Shown: piece by piece, positions 18,492 through 26,245 of the stretch
Layout of the letters: every line of letters begins with the position of its first letter
Position numbering within the stretch: the first letter of the stretch is position 1
DNA from: Lewinellaceae bacterium
GTDB lineage: Bacteria; Bacteroidota; Bacteroidia; Chitinophagales; Saprospiraceae
NCBI GenBank assembly: GCA_016716135.1
Contig: JADJWX010000005.1
Coordinates: 1-64,000, forward strand
Direction of reading: 5' to 3'
Length of the DNA stretch: 64,000 bases
Made by a program: the position numbers and the translations under genes
Notes under the pieces: model-generated
What the model was told of the DNA's origin: nothing
Databases searched by the model: none
Seen by the model: only the letters and a program-made list of their open reading frames with translations

Positions 18492-19229
18492 CTATGGCGC
18501 CTGAACAGCAATCTGTTTTTCCAGTAAAAACGCCCGCATAGCCCCGGCAAATTCTACGGCGTGCTCCCCGTCGCCGTGCAGGCAAATCGTTTCGGCGACT
18601 ATCGGCACCACGGTGCCATCCATTGCCCGAACGGTTTTTTGCTGCACCATTTCCCAAACCTGTTCCAGGCATTTTTGGGTATCCTCGATAAGTGCACCCG
18701 ATTGCGTGCGTGGTGTCAGGGAGCCATCCGGTTGGTAGCTTCTGTCTGCAAATACTTCACTGGCAGTTGCCAGGCCAAGTGCCTTTGCCTGCTCAATGGA
18801 AACGCTTCCACTAAGGCCATACAAAATCAGCGATGGATCAAAATCGAATACGGCATGGGCGATCGCGAATGCCAACTCCGGGTCTTTGGCAGCCATGTTG
18901 TACAGCGCGCCGTGTGGTTTTGCATGGTGAAGTTTTGCACCGGCAGCTTGTGCAACTACGTGCAATTTTTCAAGTTGGGTGGCGACCAAATCGTAGTAGG
19001 CCTGCTTAGACATTTTGATCGCCTTTCGGCCAAAATTTTCCTTGTCGTCAAATCCCGGGTGAGCGCCAATGGCCACGCCGTTTTTTACCGCCAGATCGAC
19101 GGTGCGCCGCATGGTGTCGGCATCGCCGGCGTGAAAACCGCAGGCAATATTGGCCGAACTGATGAGCGGCATCAGGGCGGCATCGTTCGGATAGCCTTCA
19201 CCCAGATCGCAATTCAGATCGATGGGCAT
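18492..19229 (-). CDS. pxpA: 5-oxoprolinase subunit A (LamB/YcsF family)
   Basis: Subunit of the ATP-dependent PxpABC complex that converts 5-oxoproline (pyroglutamate), a spontaneous damage product of glutamine, to glutamate. The diagnostic N-terminus is IDLNCDLGEGYPNDAALM, followed by NIACGFHAGD, IGAHPGFDDKENFGR and VKPHGALYN-like HAKPHGALYN. Start chosen at ATG 19229 (MPIDLNC), where the family begins; the frame extends 10 residues further to 19259 without family support. 245 residues. Separated from pxpC by about 300 bases that hold a large inverted repeat. Confidence 0.95.
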   Translation of the reverse strand: MPIDLNCDLGEGYPNDAALMPLISSANIACGFHAGDADTMRRTVDLAVKNGVAIGAHPGFDDKENFGRKAIKMSKQAYYDLVATQLEKLHVVAQAAGAKLHHAKPHGALYNMAAKDPELAFAIAHAVFDFDPSLILYGLSGSVSIEQAKALGLATASEVFADRSYQPDGSLTPRTQSGALIEDTQKCLEQVWEMVQQKTVRAMDGTVVPIVAETICLHGDGEHAVEFAGAMRAFLLEKQIAVQAP

Positions 19230-19302
19230 GTTTGTTATTTTTTGATAAAAATAGTGCACGCTGGTTTTCCAGAGAGTTTAATTGCCTTACCTGCCTTAAA
19301 CG

Positions 19303-19458
19303 GAATCAAATCCGCGAAAATCTGCGTTTCGCCGAAGGCGAATCCGCGGTATCCGCGTTCCAATCGATCTAGATTGAGAACCCTCCTTTAGATTTCAATA
19401 GCACGCGGATGAGGCAGATTCGCCTTCGGCGAAACGCGGATAAACACGGATTTGATTC
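19303..19458. repeat. Large imperfect inverted repeat between pxpA and pxpC
   Basis: A 42-base arm (19303-19344, beginning GAATCAAATCCGCG) pairs with 19417-19458, with four mismatches by eye. Each arm carries a small inner palindrome TTCGCCGAAGGCGAA. The 72-base middle has no ORF. It looks like a non-autonomous repeat element inserted inside the pxp gene run. Confidence 0.75.
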
Positions 19459-19525
19459 TGCTAAGGTATTTTCGGATTAAAGGCGAAGCCTATGTTTCAA
19501 CTACTTCTAAGCCAAAACAGCAATG

Positions 19526-20521
19526 TCAATGCCGGGCAGTTAACACAGCGGCTAATTTCAGTGCACACCCGGTTTTTAACCGCCGCAACATTTGCTCCTG
19601 TGCCTGCAATGCCGCAAACGCAGTTTCCAAAGGTACCCTTTGCAAAGCAAAAGCCTGCCCTGCGCCCAACTGCGCCAACATCGGCAGGTCAGCCTGGACA
19701 ACCTGCCCGATGCGTGGGTAGCCACCGGTGGTTTGGCTGTCGGTCATTAAAATAATGGGCTGGCCATTGGGCAGCAACTGGATGGTGCCGGCGGTAACTG
19801 CCGAAGAGACCAGCTCCGCCGGATTTTTTCGGTGCAAGCCGGGCCCTTTCAGGCGGTAACCCATACGGTTGCTTTGTGCAGTGATCTGCCAATCGGATTG
19901 TTCCAGGCTGGCTTGGGATTCGGTGTCGAGCCAGCCATACTCCGGACCGGGGCAAAACCGGATGGCCTGGTTTGCCGGATAAAAATCCGACACATTGGCT
20001 GACCAGGGTAAGCGCCGCATTTTTTCACCCAACTCGAATTGAGCAACGGATATTTTTTGCCGAAAGGCAATCACGTCGCCTGCCTGGAGGGCCCGGCCTT
20101 TCCAGCCCCCGGCGCCTGCTGCAAGGTTGGTGCTGCAACTGCCCAACCAGGTATCCAGCGCAAAGCCACCACCAACAGCCAGGTAGCAGCGCGTGCCGGA
20201 AATGGCTTTTTGAAATTTAATCGACACACCCGCCTGCAGGAGCACCGGCGTATGGAGCGGAACAGAGACCCCATCGGCCCGGGCGGTAAAATTGGCGCCG
20301 GCGAGTGCGAGTAAAACCGGGGCGTCCAGGCGAATTTCAGGCGCGGGAAAATGCATTTCCAGCACCGCTTCTCCGGCAGGATTGCCCACAAGAAAATTGG
20401 CTACCGCCATGCCCGCACGGTCCATCGCGCCCGAACGGTTGATGCCCAGGTGGCCATGGCCGTACCGGCCTTCATCCTGGATAGTATCCAGCAGCCCGGG
20501 TTTCAGGATATGCAGGCTCAT
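19526..20521 (-). CDS. pxpC: 5-oxoprolinase subunit C (KipA family)
   Basis: Biotin-dependent-carboxylase-like fold subunit of PxpABC. The family signature is clear at the start (ILKPGLLDTIQDEGRYGHGHLGI, then SGAMDR), followed by YLAVGGG, SNRMGYRL and TTGGYPRIGQV. 331 residues, complete. Its ATG overlaps the pxpB stop by four bases (ATGA), indicating translational coupling. Confidence 0.95.
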   Translation of the reverse strand: MSLHILKPGLLDTIQDEGRYGHGHLGINRSGAMDRAGMAVANFLVGNPAGEAVLEMHFPAPEIRLDAPVLLALAGANFTARADGVSVPLHTPVLLQAGVSIKFQKAISGTRCYLAVGGGFALDTWLGSCSTNLAAGAGGWKGRALQAGDVIAFRQKISVAQFELGEKMRRLPWSANVSDFYPANQAIRFCPGPEYGWLDTESQASLEQSDWQITAQSNRMGYRLKGPGLHRKNPAELVSSAVTAGTIQLLPNGQPIILMTDSQTTGGYPRIGQVVQADLPMLAQLGAGQAFALQRVPLETAFAALQAQEQMLRRLKTGCALKLAAVLTARH

Positions 20522-21225
20522 GGGGCAGTTTTGTTTTTTTGAAATGTGGCCAGTGAAATGGGTGTAAACCGTACCTGATCGCCGGGGCGCAACAGGGCTG
20601 GTTCTTCCTTATTTGGGTCGAACAACCGCAGCGGCGTACGACCGATCAGATTCCATCCGCCCGGCGCGTCGAGTGGGTAAATGCCTGTTTGGCTGCCGGC
20701 AATGCCCACACTCCCTGCGGGCACCAGGGGGCGCGGCGATGCCAGGCGCGGGGTAGCGATGCGGTCATCCACTGTGCCCATGTAGGGGAAGCCGGGCAAA
20801 AATCCGAGCATGTACACCCGGTAGGTGCGGCTGCTGTGCAGGCGAATGATTTCGGCAGGGTCGAGTTTGCTTTGTCGGGCGATGCGCTCGAGGTCAGGCG
20901 CCAGGCTTTGGTCGTAACAAACGGGGATTTCCACCGAACGGCCTTCGGAATAGTTGACTTCGGTTATCTTTTGAATTTCCAACGCCACCCGCTTGCGCAT
21001 GTAGTCATAGGGTTGCTGGTGTGGAAAATCCTGCAACAAACGGCGGGCATCAAACAGCATACAGAGCGAGCTGTAAGCGGGGATCAGGTCGAGCACGGCG
21101 GGCAATTGCAATTGTTGCAAGCGCGCAGTCAGGGCCAGCACCAGGGCATTGACCTGCACGTCGATGGTATTGCCCCAACTGATGCAGAGGCCCTGATCGC
21201 CAAGTGGTTGTATGTCGTAGGTCAT
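20518..21225 (-). CDS. pxpB: 5-oxoprolinase subunit B (KipI family)
   Basis: Cyclophilin-like-fold subunit of PxpABC; Bacillus KipI was first described as an inhibitor of sporulation kinase KinA. Motifs: GDQGLCISWG at the N-terminus, YDQSLAPDLERIA, YMLGFLPGFPYMG, RLASPRPLVPAGSVGIAGSQTGIYP and the closing LIGRTPLRLFD. 235 residues. Five bases after the beta-helix gene's stop and coupled to pxpC, so the block is an operon. Confidence 0.95.
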   Translation of the reverse strand: MTYDIQPLGDQGLCISWGNTIDVQVNALVLALTARLQQLQLPAVLDLIPAYSSLCMLFDARRLLQDFPHQQPYDYMRKRVALEIQKITEVNYSEGRSVEIPVCYDQSLAPDLERIARQSKLDPAEIIRLHSSRTYRVYMLGFLPGFPYMGTVDDRIATPRLASPRPLVPAGSVGIAGSQTGIYPLDAPGGWNLIGRTPLRLFDPNKEEPALLRPGDQVRFTPISLATFQKNKTAP

Positions 21226-21230
21226 GTTGT

Positions 21231-23333
21231 TCAGTGTTCCGGTCCGATGTCATCCAACCGGAATTCAATTTTTTCCAGCGCATACCGGAGCCGGTCTTCC
21301 GTAACGAGGTGATTCCAGAAAAATTCACCGAAGCCGTTTAACACCATGTTGCTGTTAATTAAAACATTTTCGGCCACCTTGTTCAGCCGCGGCTCTGACC
21401 CGGTGAAATAACGCTGCAATTCCGGGTATTTTTCCCGGTAAACGGCGCTGTTGATGTTCACCTGCTCGAACAAGCGTTGCTGAATGAGCGGGCTGGCCAG
21501 GAATTTATTCCAACGTTCGTCTAGCCAATAATTATTGCCGATGGCAACCTCGCAATCCTGAAAGACATTGTGGTGCACGGTGTTGCCATATCCGCCGTGT
21601 ATGGAAACGGCGCCGAATAGTTCCTTGTCGCCCTGACTGCCCACGCGCTCAAAATAATTGTGCCCGATGTCGATACCGCCGGTGCCGTCATCCAGAAAAA
21701 TAGCCGCTACCTGCGAATCCTTGTCGCCCGGCAAAATATCCCGAAAGTGGTTGTGCCGGATGACGGTTCCGCGCGCCGACGGGTCGCGCCCGGTGTAGAT
21801 CGCGCCCATGTCGTCCGTGTCGGTGCAGATCCGTTCGAAGCGGTTGTTTTCGATCCGGTGTTCGTTGCCATCCAGTGCCAGCGCCATGTGGTTTTGGTCG
21901 CTGAAGGTACAATGGCTGATGGTGGTGCCGACGCCTTCAACTTTTACCGCCGGGGCGTAGGTGCGGTTGATCACATCTGTTCGGGAGAAGCGGCAATTCC
22001 GGACAACGTTTTCCGAAGAAACGAGCGTTCGACGGTCGCCACCGGTGAGAATGATACCGCCGGTACCGGTATTTGAAATCCGGCAGTTCAGGATGTTGAG
22101 GTGATGAAAGTTTTCGGAACGCCAGTCATCGAGCAGGGGCGAACCTTCCTTGTTGAAGCCTTGCCGGTTGTGTTGCAGGGGTTGCCCGGCGCTGATGGCC
22201 ACGGTGCCCAGGTTTGAAAAAGTACAGTTTTCAATGGTAATGTGGTGAGCATTTTCCAGGTAAATACCCATGCCTCTGGCGGTGCTGAACCGGATGTCTT
22301 CGATGCGCACGTGCGCAGTGTTTAACAACCGGAAAAAGGGCTGTTCGGTTATGGAAATCTCAACGAGTGCATTTAAAAAATCGGCAGGTGGAAAAAGGTA
22401 CAGCAGGCCCGATTGCCGGTCGAGGTACCATTCGCCGGGCTGATCCATTTCTTCCAGCAAATTGTACACAAAATAACCGCGTATGGAGTGGCCGGCCATC
22501 TCCCGCCAGTAGCTGGTGTCGACATAAATACCCGGGAAAACGCCGTAGATATGCGGGTGCGCCGTGGTAATTGTTTTTTCTGCGGTATCAATGGACGCAA
22601 GGCCCAGGTGGTCGTCGCAGAAACCGTAGGAAAAACGGCCGTACAGCCAGGCGTCGGGCGCTTCGAGCCAGCGCCCGGGGCGGTCGTACTCGTAGCCGAA
22701 ACAGGCGCCGCGTGCGCTGCTATCGCCCTCCCTGGCAATGGAACCCGGATCGTGGATTTTGCCGATCAGCAGTTTGCCGGTATTGGGGTAGCGGGCCAGA
22801 GGCTGGCGTTTTTCATGGATAAAAAGTTCCAGTGGGGAAGGTTCGGGTATTCGGCCGAAGCCGTGTTGGGTCAGTTGGCCATAGTTGGAAATGCCCTGTT
22901 TTTTCAAATTAATTTCCACGACGCTGCCCCGGCTTTCCGGTGGCAAACGCCGAAGTACGGCCGGGTTGGTGGTGGGTTTGAACTGTGCGGGATCGAGTCG
23001 GCGGCCGCCATAAAAAAGTACCGTGTCGCCGGGATAAGCCGCGTAGCGCACCGGGCAGTTGACCTGGCCGCTGTCGGCAGCAGTGAGCTCGAACGGCGCT
23101 TCGAGTTGGTATGTTCCTTTTTGGAAATAAACGGTGTAGCAGTTGCCCGGCTGGTTCACCCGATGTTTCCGGATGGCATCGCGGGCTTGTTCGGGGCTTG
23201 CAAAGGGCCTGGTTTTGGTGCCGGGGTTATTGGGTTTTCCGGTGGGGGCTACAAAGAAAAACGTGGTGTCGGTTTGTGCCGTTGCTGCGGGCGTCAGCAG
23301 GCAGGTAAACAAAAGAAAAAGTCCGATTTTCAT
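21231..23333 (-). CDS. Exported right-handed beta-helix protein
   Basis: 700 residues from ATG 23333, which begins a signal peptide (MKIGLFLLFTCLLTPAATAQ). The same frame is open 43 codons further but only because it overlaps the upstream gene. After FFVAPTGKPNNPGTKTRPFASPEQA-type motif (common in beta-helix polysaccharide-active proteins) come many short repeats typical of parallel beta-helix coils: AHVRIEDIRFSTARGMGIYLENA, HHITIENCTFSNLG, ILNCRISNTGTGGIILTGG, VRNCRFSR. Such folds bind or cleave polysaccharide, but no specific lyase motif was recognised. It lies five bases before pxpB and eight after the DUF481-like gene; the functional link with oxoprolinase is unclear. Confidence 0.85.
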   Translation of the reverse strand: MKIGLFLLFTCLLTPAATAQTDTTFFFVAPTGKPNNPGTKTRPFASPEQARDAIRKHRVNQPGNCYTVYFQKGTYQLEAPFELTAADSGQVNCPVRYAAYPGDTVLFYGGRRLDPAQFKPTTNPAVLRRLPPESRGSVVEINLKKQGISNYGQLTQHGFGRIPEPSPLELFIHEKRQPLARYPNTGKLLIGKIHDPGSIAREGDSSARGACFGYEYDRPGRWLEAPDAWLYGRFSYGFCDDHLGLASIDTAEKTITTAHPHIYGVFPGIYVDTSYWREMAGHSIRGYFVYNLLEEMDQPGEWYLDRQSGLLYLFPPADFLNALVEISITEQPFFRLLNTAHVRIEDIRFSTARGMGIYLENAHHITIENCTFSNLGTVAISAGQPLQHNRQGFNKEGSPLLDDWRSENFHHLNILNCRISNTGTGGIILTGGDRRTLVSSENVVRNCRFSRTDVINRTYAPAVKVEGVGTTISHCTFSDQNHMALALDGNEHRIENNRFERICTDTDDMGAIYTGRDPSARGTVIRHNHFRDILPGDKDSQVAAIFLDDGTGGIDIGHNYFERVGSQGDKELFGAVSIHGGYGNTVHHNVFQDCEVAIGNNYWLDERWNKFLASPLIQQRLFEQVNINSAVYREKYPELQRYFTGSEPRLNKVAENVLINSNMVLNGFGEFFWNHLVTEDRLRYALEKIEFRLDDIGPEH

Positions 23334-23340
23334 AGTCCGG

Positions 23341-24114
23341 TTATAGTTGCCAGGTGATGCCGTTCCGCCAGGCATAAGTTTCGGGGGTTGCTTCGGGTGG
23401 CAGGTTGTTGTCGCGACTGTAGGAAAAATCGATGGTGAGCGCCAGTTTTTTCGTGATGGCAACTTGCAGGACCCATTCGGTACTCAGCCGGTAATTTGTT
23501 ATGCGCCCCCAGACTGGTTGCCAGTAGGCGGTGCCGACGAGGGTTGCCTGTTTGCCGAAGCGCAGCGTGGTGGAAATATAGTTGCTGGAGCGATTCCAAA
23601 ATTGTTGGCCGTAGGGCTCGGTAAAAATATTGTGTTCCCAGAGCCAGGCCGTGCCCAGGTAGATGCGTTGGCGCCCGTTGGACGATTTAAGCAAGCGCCA
23701 GCGCAGGCCGGTGCCCAGCAAGCGGCGTTGGTCGAGCAGTTGGATGGGGCTGGTTTGGATTTGGGCGTAGGCTTCCCAGTTCAGCGTTTTTGCCAGTTCG
23801 TAGTTGTATCGAAGGTGAGCGAAGGCGCGTTTGGCGAAGTCCTGGTTACCTGCCCGCAACAGGTTGAGGTTGAGCAGGAGCAGTGCGAGGTGCGGATCTT
23901 TTTTAAACTGGATTTTGCTTTGCCCCTGCAATTGCAGGCTTTGTTGTTTTACTTTGGTGAGCGCCGCGCTGCCGCGCAAATAGCCGTACCAGCGCGTGGA
24001 GTCGTTGGTGCTGGTGATGCGTTGCTCCTCGATGTTGACGATTTGCGCATGCGCTGAGGCATAGCACAGTAGCATGACCAGTAGTAAATACATCCATCGG
24101 TTGTTCGGTCGCAT
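23341..24114 (-). CDS. Probable outer-membrane beta-barrel protein (DUF481-like)
   Basis: About 258 residues with a signal peptide ending SAHAQ. The mature part alternates hydrophobic and polar residues in many predicted beta strands (SNYISTTLRFGKQATLVGTAYWQPVW, ending NGITWQL with an aromatic/hydrophobic C-terminus), as in small outer-membrane barrels; it resembles DUF481-type proteins. ATG 24114 supplies the positively charged signal-peptide start (MRPNNRW); 24129 and 24093 are alternatives. It follows the dioxygenase gene by about 40 bases, in the same direction. Function unknown. Confidence 0.65.
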   Translation of the reverse strand: MRPNNRWMYLLLVMLLCYASAHAQIVNIEEQRITSTNDSTRWYGYLRGSAALTKVKQQSLQLQGQSKIQFKKDPHLALLLLNLNLLRAGNQDFAKRAFAHLRYNYELAKTLNWEAYAQIQTSPIQLLDQRRLLGTGLRWRLLKSSNGRQRIYLGTAWLWEHNIFTEPYGQQFWNRSSNYISTTLRFGKQATLVGTAYWQPVWGRITNYRLSTEWVLQVAITKKLALTIDFSYSRDNNLPPEATPETYAWRNGITWQL

Positions 24115-24154
24115 GGGGTAAAGGTACAATCCGGCAGAAAATCCCCTTCATAAG

Positions 24155-25207
24155 CTAAGACCGGGCCTCAAACCCGAGCCGCTCTTCCAACTCGCGGCAA
24201 AGCACGGGCAACCGTCGCCGCTCAATGAGATAGCTCGCCAGCGCGGCAATTTCCCTGAAAATATAGTGTTTGTCGAGTGCGCCTTTGAGGTAATCGCGGC
24301 CGCTGGAACCGCCGGTGCCACTGCGGTAGCCGATCATACGGGTAACCATGCTCACGTGCCGGTAGCGCCAGGTGGAAAGTTGTTCATCGATTTCCAAAAG
24401 GCTGTTGAGCAATTGGAATGGCGCCTGGAGCAGCGGGAAGCCCCGGTACAACATGATAAACAACGCGGCCCGGCAGGCGCGGGCGCTGAGGCGGCGTTCA
24501 GGGTGGGCGGTATCGTCGAAAAACAGGGTTTCGAAATACCGGATATTTTGCCGCTCACCTTCGACCAGGCTTTCGGTGTAGATGCCCGAGTAGTCGCTCC
24601 AGAACGGGTGCTTGCCCGTTGCTGCCGGGAACATGGGTTGATAACTGGCCCAGTACTCCGGCTTGTCAAAAAACGGCATGCGTTGGAGCCAGTCGTTGAC
24701 CAGATCGAGCAGGGAGGCCTGGGATTCTGCGGTTTTGATCAGGTCGATATGTTCCTGCCGGAGTTGGGAAATGTAGTATTCCTGACCATGGCGCTCAGTG
24801 TAGCGCAAGCCCAGTTTGGCTTCGGTAATTTTGAATTGCCAGCTTTGAAAACCGGAAGCCGGGCGGAGGTAATCGCGAAAATCGAGGAAATCCATGGCCG
24901 TCATGGTTTCCAGGATGTCGATCTGGTGCACGGCTACCTTCAGGATGGTTTCGATGCGGCCCAGGCGGTGCACGACGGTTTGCAATTCGGGTGAATTATC
25001 ATTGATGGCCGGTTGGCGCATAATTGCGGCGATAGAGTCGATCTCGAACAGAATTTGTTTAAACCAAAGTTCGTAGGCCTGGTGAATGATGATAAACAAC
25101 ATTTCATCGTGGGCCGGGGCGCCTTCCAATTCACTTTCCATAACCTGGGCGCCCAGGATCTTATCGAGTTGGAGATAGTCGGAATAGTGTACGTCTTTTT
25201 TCGGCAT
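24155..25207 (-). CDS. kynA: Tryptophan 2,3-dioxygenase
   Basis: Heme enzyme opening the indole ring of L-tryptophan to N-formylkynurenine. 350 residues with the family motifs HYSDYLQLDKIL, HDEMLFIIIHQAYELWFKQILFE (substrate histidine), WRYRHVSMVTRMIG (proximal heme histidine) and GTGGSSGRDYLK. No kynurenine formamidase, kynureninase or kynurenine 3-monooxygenase gene is seen here. It heads a minus-strand block that continues through the barrel, beta-helix and pxp genes. A near-consensus -7 box (TACTTTCG) lies about 46 bases upstream. Confidence 0.95.
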   Translation of the reverse strand: MPKKDVHYSDYLQLDKILGAQVMESELEGAPAHDEMLFIIIHQAYELWFKQILFEIDSIAAIMRQPAINDNSPELQTVVHRLGRIETILKVAVHQIDILETMTAMDFLDFRDYLRPASGFQSWQFKITEAKLGLRYTERHGQEYYISQLRQEHIDLIKTAESQASLLDLVNDWLQRMPFFDKPEYWASYQPMFPAATGKHPFWSDYSGIYTESLVEGERQNIRYFETLFFDDTAHPERRLSARACRAALFIMLYRGFPLLQAPFQLLNSLLEIDEQLSTWRYRHVSMVTRMIGYRSGTGGSSGRDYLKGALDKHYIFREIAALASYLIERRRLPVLCRELEERLGFEARS

Positions 25208-25308
25208 CGGTACGGGCGTTAGGTTTAGGCTGTGGCCTTTTTGCTGGCCGGTGGCGAAAGTAAGGCGACTGGCCTTTTTTATGCCTGCCTGGCCGGATAA
25301 TTTCGGGG

Positions 25309-25869
25309 TCAGGGTTCTTTTTTGAAGCCGATTCGTTTTCGCTTATGCCAGTTTTCGGTTGAACTGTTGGATTCCTGTAGTGTGGCAATATCACCTGCAC
25401 GAGCCTGGTTTTCTGCGGCCAGCCATTTGAGTGCTTCGTGTACATCGGAAAAATCGCGCTCAAACCGGGCTTCGAGTTTGGCGATTTGTTGTTCCAGTTC
25501 ACTGAAGTTTAAAGCATACTTACGCAATGCGATAAAAGCCCGGATGATAACAATATTTGTTTTGATTGCTTTATGGCTATTCAAAATACCGGAAAGCATT
25601 GCAACACCGTGCTCGGTGAATGCAAATGGCGGGTATTTTGAATGTTTGCCTCTGCCGGATTCTAAGGTCACAATTTGTGACCTTAGAATCCGGTACTCCA
25701 TTTGCGTCAGTTCGAACATAAAATCATCCGGAAAGCGCTCAATGTTCCTTCGTACAGTTTGTTTTAAGGTTTTTGTCGAAACCTCGTACAACTCCGCCAA
25801 ATCAAAATCGAGGATGACCTGATAGCCACGGATCGTCTGGATTTTTTGTTTAATAAATTGCAACTCCAT
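25309..25869 (-). CDS. ORF6N-domain DNA-binding protein
   Basis: 186 residues from ATG 25869 (MELQFIKQKI). The N-terminal ORF6N domain (about 1-100) shows IRGYQVILDFDLAELYEV, VRRNIERFPDDFMFELT and the conserved PPFAFTEHGVAML. The C-terminus is a coiled-coil-like helix (NFSELEQQIAKLEARFERDF). ORF6N proteins occur in phages and as scattered single genes in Bacteroidota; most are thought to bind DNA. A 39-bp perfect palindrome lies inside the coding sequence (25655-25693), encoding part of ILRSQIVTLESG. It starts a small accessory segment. Confidence 0.85.
   Translation of the reverse strand: MELQFIKQKIQTIRGYQVILDFDLAELYEVSTKTLKQTVRRNIERFPDDFMFELTQMEYRILRSQIVTLESGRGKHSKYPPFAFTEHGVAMLSGILNSHKAIKTNIVIIRAFIALRKYALNFSELEQQIAKLEARFERDFSDVHEALKWLAAENQARAGDIATLQESNSSTENWHKRKRIGFKKEP
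25655..25693. repeat. Perfect 19-bp inverted repeat inside the ORF6N gene
   Basis: CCGGATTCTAAGGTCACAA (25655-25673), one central T, then its exact complement (25675-25693). It is wholly coding and in frame, translating as part of the conserved 'LRSQIVTLES' segment. It could be a self-binding operator, a recombination site or an mRNA hairpin. Confidence 0.85.
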
Positions 25870-26089
25870 TTTAAAAGGGTATTGGTACAAAAGATTGAAA
25901 TATACCGGCCCTTTTAAATTGGTTTGTTTTAAAATCTTATCTTTTAAAACATTTTTTTTAATTTAATTCCAGCGAATTAACCGATAAATAGGGTATAAAT
26001 GGAGTTGAAATATACAGCAGCCGGTTGAGCAAACAATGAATGAACCGGCCGTTTGCCTTGTATGGTTTTTGACCATTTTGGTAACTCCG
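25870..26089. other. AT-rich region upstream of the ORF6N gene
   Basis: No ORF. It holds an inverted repeat GTTTTAAAA (25926-25934) / TTTTAAAAC (25942-25950) and two copies of TTGAAATATAC (near 25893 and 26006); on the minus strand these read GTATATTTCAA, one base off a -7 box. Plausibly the ORF6N promoter and operator. Confidence 0.35.
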
Positions 26090-26121
26090 GTTGCGTTTGC
26101 GGGAAAAACAGGTTATTTTTG
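26090..26121 (+). promoter_or_regulatory. Candidate promoter of the beta-lactamase-like gene
   Basis: GTTG at 26090-26093, a 20-base spacer and TATTTTTG at 26114-26121, matching the Bacteroidota TTTG-N19-TAnnTTTG layout. The implied leader would be about 118 bases. Confidence 0.4.
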
Positions 26122-26245
26122 GATACTTCCCCTTGAAGAGTTATTCAGCATTTAAACGGTCTGATCCTTAAACCAAGGATAGTGGTTTTGGGAGCAGGTC
26201 TAAATCCGATTGTAGTATCGGCGCTTCACCTCCAATCGTTCAATT

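Noticed and set aside
23334..23462. Longer start for the beta-helix protein
   Set aside because: The extra 43 codons overlap the upstream gene and have no signal sequence; ATG 23333 begins one.
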